Positions 1 to 7,261 of a DNA stretch of 12,686 nt are shown one piece after another; the stretch's first letter is position 1; every line of letters begins with the position of its first letter. The translations under genes were made by a program, and so were the position numbers. The stretch is from Chitinophaga pinensis (GTDB lineage Bacteria; Bacteroidota; Bacteroidia; M30B66). The notes beneath the pieces are model-generated. The model did no database searches. It had not been told where the DNA came from and saw only the letters and a list, made by a program, of their open reading frames with translations. The stretch is taken from contig CALQRR010000013.1 in assembly GCA_943333015.1 (NCBI GenBank), positions 1-12,686 of the forward strand, read 5' to 3'.

Positions 1-425
1 AGCACCCGCTTCATAGGCCAGTTAACTACGTTTACACCATTGATATAGCGCGATCCGATTGCCAGATCAGAGCCTTCTTTCTGACAACCTGTGTACAATC
101 GAATCAGATCATCGGGGTTGTGCGAGAAGTCACAATCCATTTCGAAAATATAAGCATAATCGCGTTTCAATGCCCAGTGAAATCCATGAATATAGGCTGT
201 TCCGAGTCCTAGTTTCCCCTTTCGCTCCTCCATGAACAAACGGTTTTCAAACTCCTCCATCAGTCCGCGGATAATTTCAGCAGTACCATCCGGTGATCCA
301 TCATCAATGATCAGGAGGTGAAATCCTTTTTCAAGGGACATCACTTTTCGCACCATACGTTCTACGTTTTCACGTTCGTTGTATGTTGGAATAATTACGA
401 GACTATCGGATATAGAAGGAATCAA
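1..425 (-). CDS. Polyprenol-monophosphate mannosyltransferase-like GT2 glycosyltransferase, 3' end cut by window edge
   Basis: Family 2 glycosyltransferases of this type move mannose (or a related sugar) from a nucleotide sugar to a polyprenyl phosphate at the cytoplasmic face of the inner membrane. The 141 visible residues hold the N-terminal nucleotide-binding start VIIPTYNE (residues 10-17), DDGSPDGT (41-48), the DxD-type metal and sugar-nucleotide site in MDCDFSH (96-102), and GSRYINGVNVVNW (124-136), all typical of the DPM1-like subgroup. Full members are about 240 residues, so roughly the last 100 lie outside the window. The start is uncertain. The frame opens after a TAA at 438-440 and has no ATG before the conserved core; TTG at 423-425 is the best candidate, while ATA (411-413) lies exactly where relatives usually start (Met-Ser-Asp). 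The gene follows hemE by about 34 bp in the same operon. The family call is firm; the exact sugar is inference. Confidence 0.85.
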   Translation of the reverse strand, partial: MIPSISDSLVIIPTYNERENVERMVRKVMSLEKGFHLLIIDDGSPDGTAEIIRGLMEEFENRLFMEERKGKLGLGTAYIHGFHWALKRDYAYIFEMDCDFSHNPDDLIRLYTGCQKEGSDLAIGSRYINGVNVVNWPMKRV

Positions 426-459
426 AGCGGAATACGATTAAGGAATTGAGATAAATTTT

Positions 460-1494
460 TCAGGCAGAGTGGCGGAAATTCTTGACTGTTTCGATAAAGA
501 CTTTCACCGCTTCAGGATCGGTATCCGGATACAGCCCATGTCCGAGATTGGCAATGTGACGATCTGGGCCGAATGCACGTAACATTTCTTCAGTTGTGTT
601 CCGGATATTTTCATGCGAACTATAGAGCAGGCAAGGATCCATATTGCCTTGAAGCGTTTTATTGGGTCCGATCAGCGCACGGGACTCTACAATATCCATG
701 TTCCAGTCGAGACCGATTGTCTGGCAAGACAGTTTCCCCATGTGTTCTCGGGCGAAATAGGCACCCTTTGCAAAAACCGTTACGGGGACTTCCGTTATTT
801 CGTCACAAATACGGCTGATATAGCGTAAGGAGAAACGTTCGTATTGTTCAGGAGAAAGGATCCCTGCCCAAGAATCAAATACTTGAATGAGATCGGCACC
901 GGCCTGAATCTGAGCTTTGAGATAAGCGATGGTGCTCGTGGTGATCATATCGAGCAACCGTTCTGCAAATGCGGGTTCGGTGTAAAGCATTTTCCGGGCA
1001 ACCGAAAACGTTTTTGATCCAGAACCTTCCGTCATGTAGGCAAAAATGGTCCAAGGAGCGCCGGCAAATCCGATCAATGGCACGCGGCCGTTGAGTTCAC
1101 GTTTGGTTAAACGGATGGCTTCCAACACAAAACCCAGATCTTCTTCAGGATCGGCGAGGTGTAAATTTTTCAGATCCGCTTCTGTCCGAATCGTCTTCTC
1201 AAACCAAGGTCCTTTCTGTTCGATCATCTGATAGGGACACCCCATTGCTTGAGGAATGACCAAAATATCGGAAAAGATGATGGCGGCATCGACCCCAAGA
1301 ATATCTACCGGCTGAATGGTCACCTCGGCGGCAAGTTCAGGGGTTTCCACTAACTCGATAAATCCGCTTACACGGGAACGTACTTCGCGGTATTCGGGTA
1401 AAATACGCCCCGCCTGACGCATAAGCCAGACAGGTGTTCTTTCCGTTTTTTCGCCCCGGGCAGCCCGAAGTAAGAGGTCATTGGTTAAAAGCAT
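460..1494 (-). CDS. hemE: Uroporphyrinogen decarboxylase
   Basis: A cytosolic enzyme that removes four acetate carboxyl groups from uroporphyrinogen III to give coproporphyrinogen III in haem synthesis. The 344-residue length is normal for the family. The N-terminal signature [10 protein letters not shown] (21-30) supplies the two substrate-binding arginines R26 and R30. D76 in FSDI, Y153 in FAYM, S208 in FDSW and H319 in NLGHGL match the other active-site positions, and the second signature GFAGAPWT is at 142-149. The frame stays open 36 codons upstream, but that part overlaps the phosphatase gene and looks non-coding. The chosen ATG gives MLLTNDLLL, the usual start of the family, 43 bp after the upstream stop. 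A TATTTTTG element ends 4 bases before this ATG. Other haem genes are not visible, and the neighbours belong to unrelated pathways. Confidence 0.97.
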   Translation of the reverse strand: MLLTNDLLLRAARGEKTERTPVWLMRQAGRILPEYREVRSRVSGFIELVETPELAAEVTIQPVDILGVDAAIIFSDILVIPQAMGCPYQMIEQKGPWFEKTIRTEADLKNLHLADPEEDLGFVLEAIRLTKRELNGRVPLIGFAGAPWTIFAYMTEGSGSKTFSVARKMLYTEPAFAERLLDMITTSTIAYLKAQIQAGADLIQVFDSWAGILSPEQYERFSLRYISRICDEITEVPVTVFAKGAYFAREHMGKLSCQTIGLDWNMDIVESRALIGPNKTLQGNMDPCLLYSSHENIRNTTEEMLRAFGPDRHIANLGHGLYPDTDPEAVKVFIETVKNFRHSA

Positions 1495-1498
1495 GGGG

Positions 1499-1506
1499 CA
1501 AAAATA
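1499..1506 (-). promoter_or_regulatory. Possible -7 element (TATTTTTG) before hemE
   Basis: On the minus strand TATTTTTG is an exact match to the Bacteroidota -7 consensus TAnnTTTG and ends four bases before the hemE ATG. I see no TTG at the usual -33 spacing. If active it would give an almost leaderless hemE mRNA independent of the upstream operon; chance occurrence in a T-rich spacer is equally plausible. Confidence 0.25.
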
Positions 1507-1537
1507 AGAGGATATTCTGTCAGTTAGCAGATCCGTT

Positions 1538-2227
1538 TCAGGAATGCAACTCATGGAGGAAACAACGGTCAATCCATTCCCGGATGGCGCCATCGCCTCC
1601 ACGGGCAGAAAGCACCATATTGACTTCTTTCTTCACGGCATTGAGCGCATCAGATGGACAAGCAGAATAACCAACAACACGAATAAGCGGAAGATCATTG
1701 ATGTCATCACCGATGTAAGCGATCTGCGAAAAACCGAATCCCAACTGTTGACACCATTCGGCCATGACATCCGTTTTGGGGCGATTGCCCGCATAGACAT
1801 GCGTTATGCCAAGCAGTTCAGCCCGGCGTTTAATCAGATTGACGTTGATACCGTGGCTGATGATTCCCGTGAGAAAACCATTTTTATTCAAATTCCGAAT
1901 TGCAAGGCCGTCGCGGGAATTGAACCGTTTGAGTTCATCACCCGATTCGGTGTAATACATACCAGCATCCGTCATCACCCCATCAACATCAAATACAACC
2001 ATTTTAATATTCTTGGGAACAGCTGCACGTTCGGCAATATCTTCCCGCAATAAGGTATCGATCATCCAAGCAGACTCGTCCGCCAATCGGGTGAGAAAAG
2101 TGGGCAAGAGTGTTTCTGTAGAAGATTGAATATAGCTATTCAACTCGTTCCTCAAATCTTCCGAAAGGGTTGAATCCTCCGGTTGAAACTGAAGCAGGAA
2201 GGCGATATTCTTTTTGAGGATACTCAT
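1538..2227 (-). CDS. KdsC-like HAD phosphatase with N-terminal extension
   Basis: A haloacid dehalogenase-superfamily phosphatase, 229 residues. The C-terminal part (about 75-225) matches the cap-less KdsC group, which removes phosphate from 3-deoxy-D-manno-octulosonate 8-phosphate for lipopolysaccharide Kdo. Motif I is DVDGVMTD (80-87, nucleophile D80, acid D82). FNSRDG (102-107) is a group hallmark, motif II is S124, motif III K151, motif IV GDDIND (173-178), and the C-terminal GGDGAIRE (210-217) is also KdsC-like. Two features differ from KdsC: about 74 helical-looking residues precede the core, and the usual T-G-R after motif II reads S-H-G. The full-length start is supported because its ATG shares its A with the stop of the DAHP synthase gene (TGATG), which implies translational coupling. 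The substrate could be Kdo-8-phosphate or another phosphorylated sugar acid; only the phosphatase class is secure. Confidence 0.85.
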   Translation of the reverse strand: MSILKKNIAFLLQFQPEDSTLSEDLRNELNSYIQSSTETLLPTFLTRLADESAWMIDTLLREDIAERAAVPKNIKMVVFDVDGVMTDAGMYYTESGDELKRFNSRDGLAIRNLNKNGFLTGIISHGINVNLIKRRAELLGITHVYAGNRPKTDVMAEWCQQLGFGFSQIAYIGDDINDLPLIRVVGYSACPSDALNAVKKEVNMVLSARGGDGAIREWIDRCFLHELHS

Positions 2228-3225
2228 CAGATCATGCGACGGCCAACGGCGTGGGCAATAGGGTTAAGTGTTTGCATGAGCGCGCGAAACTCGTTGTGAT
2301 CTAATTGTTGAGAAGCATCCGATTTTGCGACACGTGGATCGGGATGCGTTTCTACCAATAGCCCATCAATACCCATGGCCACACAGGCACGAGATAAATC
2401 GGCCACGCCATAAGCATATCCCATGGCATGACTCGGATCGAGCACGACGGGTAGATTGGTGTATTGTTTTAAATACGATACGCCGCAGAGATCTAAGGTG
2501 AAGCGGGTTTTTGTTTCAAAGGTTCGAATTCCCCGTTCGCAAAGCATGACCTGTTCATTTCCTCCGGAGAGAATAAACTCAGCACATTGCACAAATTCTT
2601 GCAGGGTGGAACCAAATCCGCGTTTTAACAACACTGGTTTATTTGCTTTACCACAACGGCGAAGAATTCCGTGGTCATACATGGATTTTGCACCAATCTG
2701 AATCACATCGGCATACTCGATAATCGCTTCCACATTGGTGGCATCGCGCACCTCTGTGACAATGGAAAAACCATATTTCTCGCGCATTTTCGCTAGCAAT
2801 TTCAGACCATCTTCACCCATCCCCTGAAAGGAATAGGGAGAGGTTCGCGGTTTGAATGCCCCTGCACGCATGTTGGTGATTTGAAGTTCCTGGAGCAACA
2901 TTGCAGTTACTTCGAGCTGCTCTTCCGATTCTACCGAACAAGGCCCGGCAATCATTACGGTTGCATTGGTATTGCCTCCAATGACGGTATTTCCCCAGCG
3001 TACTTCGCGCACATCCGGGCGATATGCTTTGGATGCCAATTGAATATCTGAATCAGTTGCCCAGGAAGCTTCTGTAAACGGTTTCAATTCCTCAGGAACA
3101 GTTTTGACTGCAGATGGGAGAACGAAAATGAGATGTTCGGCATTGGAATAGAACACTGCCTGATGACGTAAAGCCAGTTCGGCAGTTTGTTCTTTACTGA
3201 GTGAATTCTGAAGATGAAGTATCAT
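2227..3225 (-). CDS. aroF: 3-deoxy-7-phosphoheptulonate (DAHP) synthase, type I-beta
   Basis: Condenses phosphoenolpyruvate with erythrose 4-phosphate to make DAHP, the entry step of the shikimate pathway, in the cytosol. The 332-residue protein has an N-terminal domain of about 70 residues resembling the regulatory ferredoxin-like domain of type I-beta enzymes, then a TIM barrel. The four metal ligands fall at C96 (AGPCS), H266 (LDPSH), E292 (VETHP) and D303 (KSD), the same spacing as in the Thermotoga enzyme (102, 272, 298, 309). FKPRTSPYSFQG (124-135), LLKRG (199-203) and LCERGIRTFET (228-238) are further hallmarks. There is no fused chorismate mutase. Differences from the common consensus (IGAKSM for IGARNM, GFGST after LLKRG, AMGYAYG after PSH) look like a lineage variant and do not touch the metal site. 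The gene starts 6 bp after the epimerase-like gene and is coupled to the phosphatase gene. The symbol is by family; aroG- or aroA-type names are also used. Confidence 0.93.
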   Translation of the reverse strand: MILHLQNSLSKEQTAELALRHQAVFYSNAEHLIFVLPSAVKTVPEELKPFTEASWATDSDIQLASKAYRPDVREVRWGNTVIGGNTNATVMIAGPCSVESEEQLEVTAMLLQELQITNMRAGAFKPRTSPYSFQGMGEDGLKLLAKMREKYGFSIVTEVRDATNVEAIIEYADVIQIGAKSMYDHGILRRCGKANKPVLLKRGFGSTLQEFVQCAEFILSGGNEQVMLCERGIRTFETKTRFTLDLCGVSYLKQYTNLPVVLDPSHAMGYAYGVADLSRACVAMGIDGLLVETHPDPRVAKSDASQQLDHNEFRALMQTLNPIAHAVGRRMI

Positions 3226-3231
3226 AGAATC

Positions 3232-4164
3232 TTAGTAAGCCGCCAGACAAATGAAACCGGAAACGTCTCCTTGTTCATTGACTGAGATGGCGATATGAGG
3301 TTGTTCAGGTAAAGAGTTGAGTAACTGTCGGAATTTCTCGGCAGGCAAACGTTCATCCACCCACACTAAAGGAAAAGGTCCAAAATGCATGGCCACTGTT
3401 TTTCCACCGACAGCAGAAAGCCAGCTATCGGGCAATGAACGTAAGGATTGATCTCCATGTTCATCAAAAAACTGAACATTTTCGGGCAGGCGAAGGTCAA
3501 ATGCATGCAGCATTTCCATTTCGGTGAGCAGGATTTCGCTGATTTTCCAGTTGATAATTTCCTGTTTACGAAGCTTCCCAACTGTTTCTGCAACCGAAGT
3601 TCCCGAAAAAAGATAGGATCCTGAGACAACCTGCGGAATTCCGAAAAGTGTGAGTACGGGAGATATTTCTGCCGTAACACCGCCATCAACAATCAGGGGA
3701 ACATTGGGATACATCAGACGAAAACGTGTGATGTTGGCAAATTGCTCCTGCTGAAATTTCCCTCCACTGTAACCGGGTGTGGTGGTCATGATAAGCAGAC
3801 TGGAAGCTACTTTTTCATAAGGGCGGAACAAATCAGCAGGACTGGTAGCTAAAATGGCAAGACCAACTTTACCCCGAAGATCTTCGGGAATAAATAAGGG
3901 CGAATGCAATGATTCGAGTTGAATCACAATGGCATCGATTCCTGAATTTCGTATTTCATCCCAATATTTTACCGGATCTGATGTGATCAGATGAAGATCC
4001 ATGGGCGTTTGGGTCAACAGTCGGAGCTTCTGAGCGAAGGTGAAAATCTCGCGATTCTCCACACTGTCGAGGTGATAAAAGTTAACGCCTGCCTCGTCCA
4101 ATTGCTTGACCGTAGTAGGAATTTGACGTTGCTGAAGGGAGCTGATTGAAGCCGAAATGCGCAT
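3232..4164 (-). CDS. Ribulose-phosphate 3-epimerase-like protein with unassigned C-terminal extension
   Basis: Residues 1-200 of this 310-residue protein follow ribulose-5-phosphate 3-epimerase (Rpe), a TIM-barrel enzyme of the pentose phosphate pathway. The metal and acid/base residues are in place: S5 and S7 in MRISASIS, H31 and D33 in YHLDS, H58 in DLHLI, D160 in IVDGGV. TTTPGYSGGKF (127-137) matches the phosphate-side loop NPGFGG. The loop normally reading HVDVMDGHFVPN is replaced by HLDSVENREIF, so substrate contacts are altered. Ordinary Rpe ends near 220; about 110 extra residues follow that I cannot assign to any family. The upstream ATG at 4200 is possible, but the ATG at 4164 gives the family's usual N terminus and sits behind a -7-like element. 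It is the first gene of the minus-strand operon, just before DAHP synthase. It could be a true epimerase or one repurposed for another sugar phosphate. Confidence 0.75.
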   Translation of the reverse strand: MRISASISSLQQRQIPTTVKQLDEAGVNFYHLDSVENREIFTFAQKLRLLTQTPMDLHLITSDPVKYWDEIRNSGIDAIVIQLESLHSPLFIPEDLRGKVGLAILATSPADLFRPYEKVASSLLIMTTTPGYSGGKFQQEQFANITRFRLMYPNVPLIVDGGVTAEISPVLTLFGIPQVVSGSYLFSGTSVAETVGKLRKQEIINWKISEILLTEMEMLHAFDLRLPENVQFFDEHGDQSLRSLPDSWLSAVGGKTVAMHFGPFPLVWVDERLPAEKFRQLLNSLPEQPHIAISVNEQGDVSGFICLAAY

Positions 4165-4277
4165 TGACAGGAGAGAACCGGATTTTTCGGGAAGCTGCAA
4201 CCGGGCTGCAATATTAGTCGATTCCTTCCGATTCTAAAAATTCCCGTAGTTTCGCAGGCCAAAATCAACACACCACT
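4165..4277. promoter_or_regulatory. Divergent promoter region between the two operons
   Basis: This 113-bp non-coding gap is the only place from which both the leftward and the rightward gene blocks could be started. On the minus strand TAATATTG (4216 down to 4209) differs by one base from the Bacteroidota -7 consensus TAnnTTTG and lies about 45 bases before the ATG at 4164. On the plus strand TAGTTTCG (4247-4254) also differs by one base and lies about 23 bases before the aminotransferase ATG. I see no clear -33 TTG at the expected distance for either. No Shine-Dalgarno sequence precedes either gene; the aminotransferase leader is A-rich, as is usual in this phylum. Location is well supported, exact elements only weakly. 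Confidence 0.45.
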
Positions 4278-5474
4278 ATGAACCGTGTATCTAACCGGCT
4301 GATGGTACTCAGCGAGTCTGAGACTCTGGCAATGGCGCGTCGCACCAGGGAACTTAAGGCGCAAGGCATTGATGTAATCAGCCTAAGTCTTGGAGAACCC
4401 GACTACGACACCCCTACTTTTATAAAAGAAGCAGCCAAGCAAGCGATTGATGAAAACTTCACCCATTACCCTCCTGTTGCAGGATATCCTGAATTACGCG
4501 AAGCGGTAGCACTGAAATTTCGTCGTGACAATAACATTGACTATGCAGCTGATCAGATTGTTGTTTCCACAGGAGCTAAACAATCCATTGCTAATGCGAT
4601 ATTGAGTTTGATAAATCCAGGAGATGAGGTGCTTTTACCTGCTCCATACTGGGTGAGTTATATTGAGATCATTAAACTGGCAGGTGGAATTCCCAAAGTC
4701 ATTTATGCGGGAATTGAGCAGGATTTTAAAGTAACGCCCGAACAACTTCGTTCACACATTACGGATAAAACTCGGTTGATGATTTTTTCATCTCCTTGCA
4801 ATCCGACTGGCTCTGTTTATTCCCAAACGGAGTTGGAAAGCATTGCCCAATTATTTCAGGAATTTCCGGAGGTCATTATTATTTCCGATGAGATATACGA
4901 GCACATTCGGTTTAAGGGCAAACACTGCAGCATTGCTTCCATTCCTGGGATGAAAGAGCGTGTGGTGACGGTTAACGGTCTTTCAAAGAGCTTTGCGATG
5001 ACCGGCTGGCGATTGGGGTACATTGGCGCTCCGAAATGGATTGCTGATGCCTGTGACAAATTTCAGGGACAGATTACCTCTGGAACATGCACTATTACGC
5101 AACGTGCCGCTATTGCTGCCTTAAATGCCGATCCGGAAGTTATTCAACCGATGGTGGAAGGATTTCACACGCGCCGGGATTTGATGCTTGGACTTCTGCG
5201 TGAAATTGAAGGATTGAAGGTCAACGAACCCGAAGGTGCTTTTTACTTTTTCCCAGACGTTACTGCATTTCTTGGCAAGACCGGGAACGGACAAAAGATC
5301 ACAACGGCTCAGGAGCTGACGATGTATTTACTGAATCAGTTTCACTTAGCAACGGTTGGAGGAGAAGCATTCGGTTGTGCAAAATCCATCCGGCTATCGT
5401 ATGCAACTTCGGAAGAAATCATTCGGGAGTCGGTGAAACGCCTAAAAGCAGGATTGGAAAGTCTACACGCATGA
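4278..5474 (+). CDS. Class I pyridoxal-phosphate aminotransferase, aspartate aminotransferase type
   Basis: A cytosolic PLP enzyme of fold type I, most like the prokaryotic subgroup of aspartate aminotransferases, which exchange amino groups between aspartate and 2-oxoglutarate. It has 398 residues, normal for the group. SLGEPD (37-42) opens the core. N175 in CNPTG, D204 and Y207 in SDEIYEH, the Schiff-base lysine K237 in LSKSFAMTGWR with R245, and the substrate carboxylate arginine R372 in SIRLSYA are all present. Its ATG is the first in frame, with family-typical residues (Ser-Glu-Ser, residues 12-14) close behind. The gene heads the plus-strand operon and overlaps the next gene by ATGA. 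Given the DAHP synthase across the divergent promoter, a role with aromatic or prephenate-type substrates is possible, but the sequence alone does not decide the substrate. Confidence 0.93.
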   Translation: MNRVSNRLMVLSESETLAMARRTRELKAQGIDVISLSLGEPDYDTPTFIKEAAKQAIDENFTHYPPVAGYPELREAVALKFRRDNNIDYAADQIVVSTGAKQSIANAILSLINPGDEVLLPAPYWVSYIEIIKLAGGIPKVIYAGIEQDFKVTPEQLRSHITDKTRLMIFSSPCNPTGSVYSQTELESIAQLFQEFPEVIIISDEIYEHIRFKGKHCSIASIPGMKERVVTVNGLSKSFAMTGWRLGYIGAPKWIADACDKFQGQITSGTCTITQRAAIAALNADPEVIQPMVEGFHTRRDLMLGLLREIEGLKVNEPEGAFYFFPDVTAFLGKTGNGQKITTAQELTMYLLNQFHLATVGGEAFGCAKSIRLSYATSEEIIRESVKRLKAGLESLHA

Positions 5475-6478
5475 ACCAACAAGAGCTTCTGCGCATTTTC
5501 GGGCGCTTTCAACAGCAACGGGTTCTCATCATCGGAGATGTGATGGTGGATAGTTATGTTTGGGGGAAAGTAGACCGGATTTCACCAGAAGCTCCGGTTC
5601 CCGTTGTGGCCGTTCAACGCCGCGAACAACGATTAGGAGGAGCAGCCAATGTGGCGTTGAATGTAAAAGCACTCGGAGCGCAATCCGTTTTAGCATCGGT
5701 TATCGGGAATGATCGTGATGGGGATGTTTTGCTGGAACTACTGAAGCAAGAAGGATTAACGCAAGAAGGCATTGTTCGCTTAAACCGGCCGACTACTGTT
5801 AAAACGCGAATCATAGGAAATCAGCATCAATTACTCCGTGTAGATGAGGAAGATGACAGTCCCTTACACACAACCGATACCGCTGCGTTCATTGCGCACA
5901 TTACCGGTTTGCTGGAATCGGGATTGTTTGATGTTATCATTTTTGAAGATTATGACAAAGGGCTAATTTCCGAAACACTCATTCAGGCAGTCGTTGCTTT
6001 AGCCAAGGAAAAGAAGATCCTTGTTGCGGTAGATCCTAAAAAACGAAATTTCCTTTCTTACCAAGGCGTTGATCTTTTCAAACCCAATCTGAAAGAGATA
6101 AAAGAAGGATTGAAGATCGATGTAGATCCACGTTCGAGTAACTCTCTTGTTGCTGCAGATGCGCACTTGAGGGAGGTTTTATCGCATACATGGAGTTTGA
6201 TCACGTTGTCGGAATATGGCATGTTTGCCAGCAACGGACAGGAAGTCATTCAAGTGCCTTCCCGACCGGTTATTATCTCCGATGTGAGTGGGGCCGGCGA
6301 TACCGTGATTAGCATGGCAGCCTTGTGTTTGGCAGCCGGAGCGGATATTGAGACGAGCACATTTCTAGCAAATCTTGCGGGAGGAAGTGTGTGCGAGAAA
6401 CCTGGAGTTGTTCCGGTGGACGCAGCATCTCTTTTGGCGGAAGCTACATTGGAACTGAAGAAACTACCAGATTTATAA
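5471..6478 (+). CDS. D-glycero-beta-D-manno-heptose-7-phosphate kinase-like PfkB kinase (HldE domain I, HldA/RfaE1 type)
   Basis: A ribokinase/PfkB-family sugar kinase, 335 residues, equivalent to the kinase half of HldE. That enzyme adds the 1-phosphate to D-glycero-D-manno-heptose 7-phosphate on the way to ADP-heptose for the lipopolysaccharide core. The N-terminal GDVMVDSYVWG (22-32) and RISPEAPVPVV (36-46) are strongly HldE-like. GGAAN (56-60) is the first PfkB signature, and DVSGAGDT (271-278) holds the catalytic base D277 and the anion hole. No adenylyltransferase domain follows, so a separate enzyme would be needed for that step. The ATG at 5471 was chosen because it overlaps the aminotransferase stop as ATGA, implying coupled translation, and because the upstream 32 in-frame codons lie inside that gene. 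The kinase family is secure; the exact heptose substrate is inferred from family membership. Confidence 0.87.
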   Translation: MNQQELLRIFGRFQQQRVLIIGDVMVDSYVWGKVDRISPEAPVPVVAVQRREQRLGGAANVALNVKALGAQSVLASVIGNDRDGDVLLELLKQEGLTQEGIVRLNRPTTVKTRIIGNQHQLLRVDEEDDSPLHTTDTAAFIAHITGLLESGLFDVIIFEDYDKGLISETLIQAVVALAKEKKILVAVDPKKRNFLSYQGVDLFKPNLKEIKEGLKIDVDPRSSNSLVAADAHLREVLSHTWSLITLSEYGMFASNGQEVIQVPSRPVIISDVSGAGDTVISMAALCLAAGADIETSTFLANLAGGSVCEKPGVVPVDAASLLAEATLELKKLPDL

Positions 6479-6494
6479 AATCTACGAACAAAGC

Positions 6495-6506
6495 CCGCTT
6501 TGGCGG
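6495..6506 (+). other. Short GC hairpin in the kinase-ubiE spacer
   Basis: CCGC and GCGG flank a TTTG loop in the 43-bp gap. Outer AAA/TTT bases (6490-6492 and 6509-6511) could add pairs across a two-base mismatch. No U-run follows, so it is not a convincing terminator. It may be chance, or a weak attenuator or mRNA-processing site between the kinase and ubiE cistrons. Confidence 0.2.
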
Positions 6507-6521
6507 TGTTTCAAGCCTACT

Positions 6522-7244
6522 ATGAAAGTTACACCATACGAACACTCCTCCGAGACGAAGAAAAAGCAGGTGGAACAAATGTTCGATAACATCTCCGGTA
6601 ATTACGATTTTTTGAACCGTTCACTTTCTTTCGGCATTGATGTATTGTGGCGAAAAAAGATGATGCGTGAGCTCAAGGGAATTGAGATCAACAAACTGCT
6701 CGATATTGCCACAGGAACTGCAGATGTGGCCATTGCGGCTCGAAAGCTCAAGCCCGGATCTATTATTGGGGTTGATATTTCTGAGGGCATGTTGGCTGTT
6801 GGACGGGTGAAGGTGGCCAAAAAAGGGCTGAATGAACTTATCCAGCTCCAGCGAGGTGATTCAGAAAACTTGCCCTTTGAAGACAATTCTTTCGATGCTA
6901 TTACGGTAGCATTTGGCGTCCGTAATTTTGAACATCTCAGCAAAGGACTCGATGAAATGCAGCGCGTGCTTAAGCCAGGTGGCAAAGTGGTGATCCTTGA
7001 ATTTTCACGTCCACGGATTTTTCCGATTCGGCAGTTGTATGATTTCTATTTCCGGTACTTTTGCCCTTGGTGGGGGAAAGTGGTTTCTAAAGACAATGCA
7101 GCATACCGTTATCTGTATGAATCGGTTAGTGCATTTCCTGAAGGAGATCAGTTTCTGTCTATTGCAGAAAAAAGTGGTTTCAAGCAATTAAACGCCCAGC
7201 GTGTAACCTTCGGAATCGTTAGTCTGTACACCGGCATAAAATAA
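6522..7244 (+). CDS. ubiE/menG: Demethylmenaquinone methyltransferase
   Basis: A SAM-dependent class I methyltransferase that makes the last step of menaquinone synthesis, C-methylation of demethylmenaquinone, at the cytoplasmic membrane face. The 240-residue length is normal. The family start V-x-x-MFDNISGNYDFLN (17-32) precedes SAM motif I LDIATGTADVA (60-70), the acidic motif II VDISEGML (84-91), GDSENLPF (112-119) and FGVRNFEH (131-138), where the NF pair is a UbiE/MenG hallmark. PEGDQFL (206-212) and the C-terminal FGIVSLYTG (230-238) also match. The gene lies 43 bp after the kinase and 17 bp before porT, an arrangement often seen in Bacteroidota. Because this phylum respires with menaquinone, MenG activity is the more likely one. 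Confidence 0.95.
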   Translation: MKVTPYEHSSETKKKQVEQMFDNISGNYDFLNRSLSFGIDVLWRKKMMRELKGIEINKLLDIATGTADVAIAARKLKPGSIIGVDISEGMLAVGRVKVAKKGLNELIQLQRGDSENLPFEDNSFDAITVAFGVRNFEHLSKGLDEMQRVLKPGGKVVILEFSRPRIFPIRQLYDFYFRYFCPWWGKVVSKDNAAYRYLYESVSAFPEGDQFLSIAEKSGFKQLNAQRVTFGIVSLYTGIK

Positions 7245-7261
7245 ACCTTACTGGTTTTACG

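Noticed and set aside
1495..1602. Upstream in-frame extension of hemE to an ATG at 1602
   Set aside because: It overlaps the end of the phosphatase gene, lacks family similarity, and the ATG at 1494 gives the standard N terminus.
1544..2053. Plus-strand open frame of 169 codons opposite the phosphatase gene
   Set aside because: It lies wholly antisense to a well-supported HAD gene whose motifs are intact, and its translation shows no recognisable domain.
4165..4200. Alternative ATG at 4200 for the Rpe-like gene
   Set aside because: It adds 12 residues not expected in the family and would start only a few bases after the putative -7 element; kept as a possibility only.
4219..4234. Direct repeat CGATTC (4219-4224 and 4229-4234) as a regulator site
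   Set aside because: Six bases repeated once is expected by chance and has no matching copy elsewhere that I noticed.
4014..4364. Minus-strand frame of 116 codons spanning the divergent region
   Set aside because: It covers the starts of two better-supported genes and its translation looks compositionally random.
6490..6511. Rho-independent terminator between the kinase and ubiE
   Set aside because: The stem is only four pairs without a U-run, so it was listed only as a weak hairpin.
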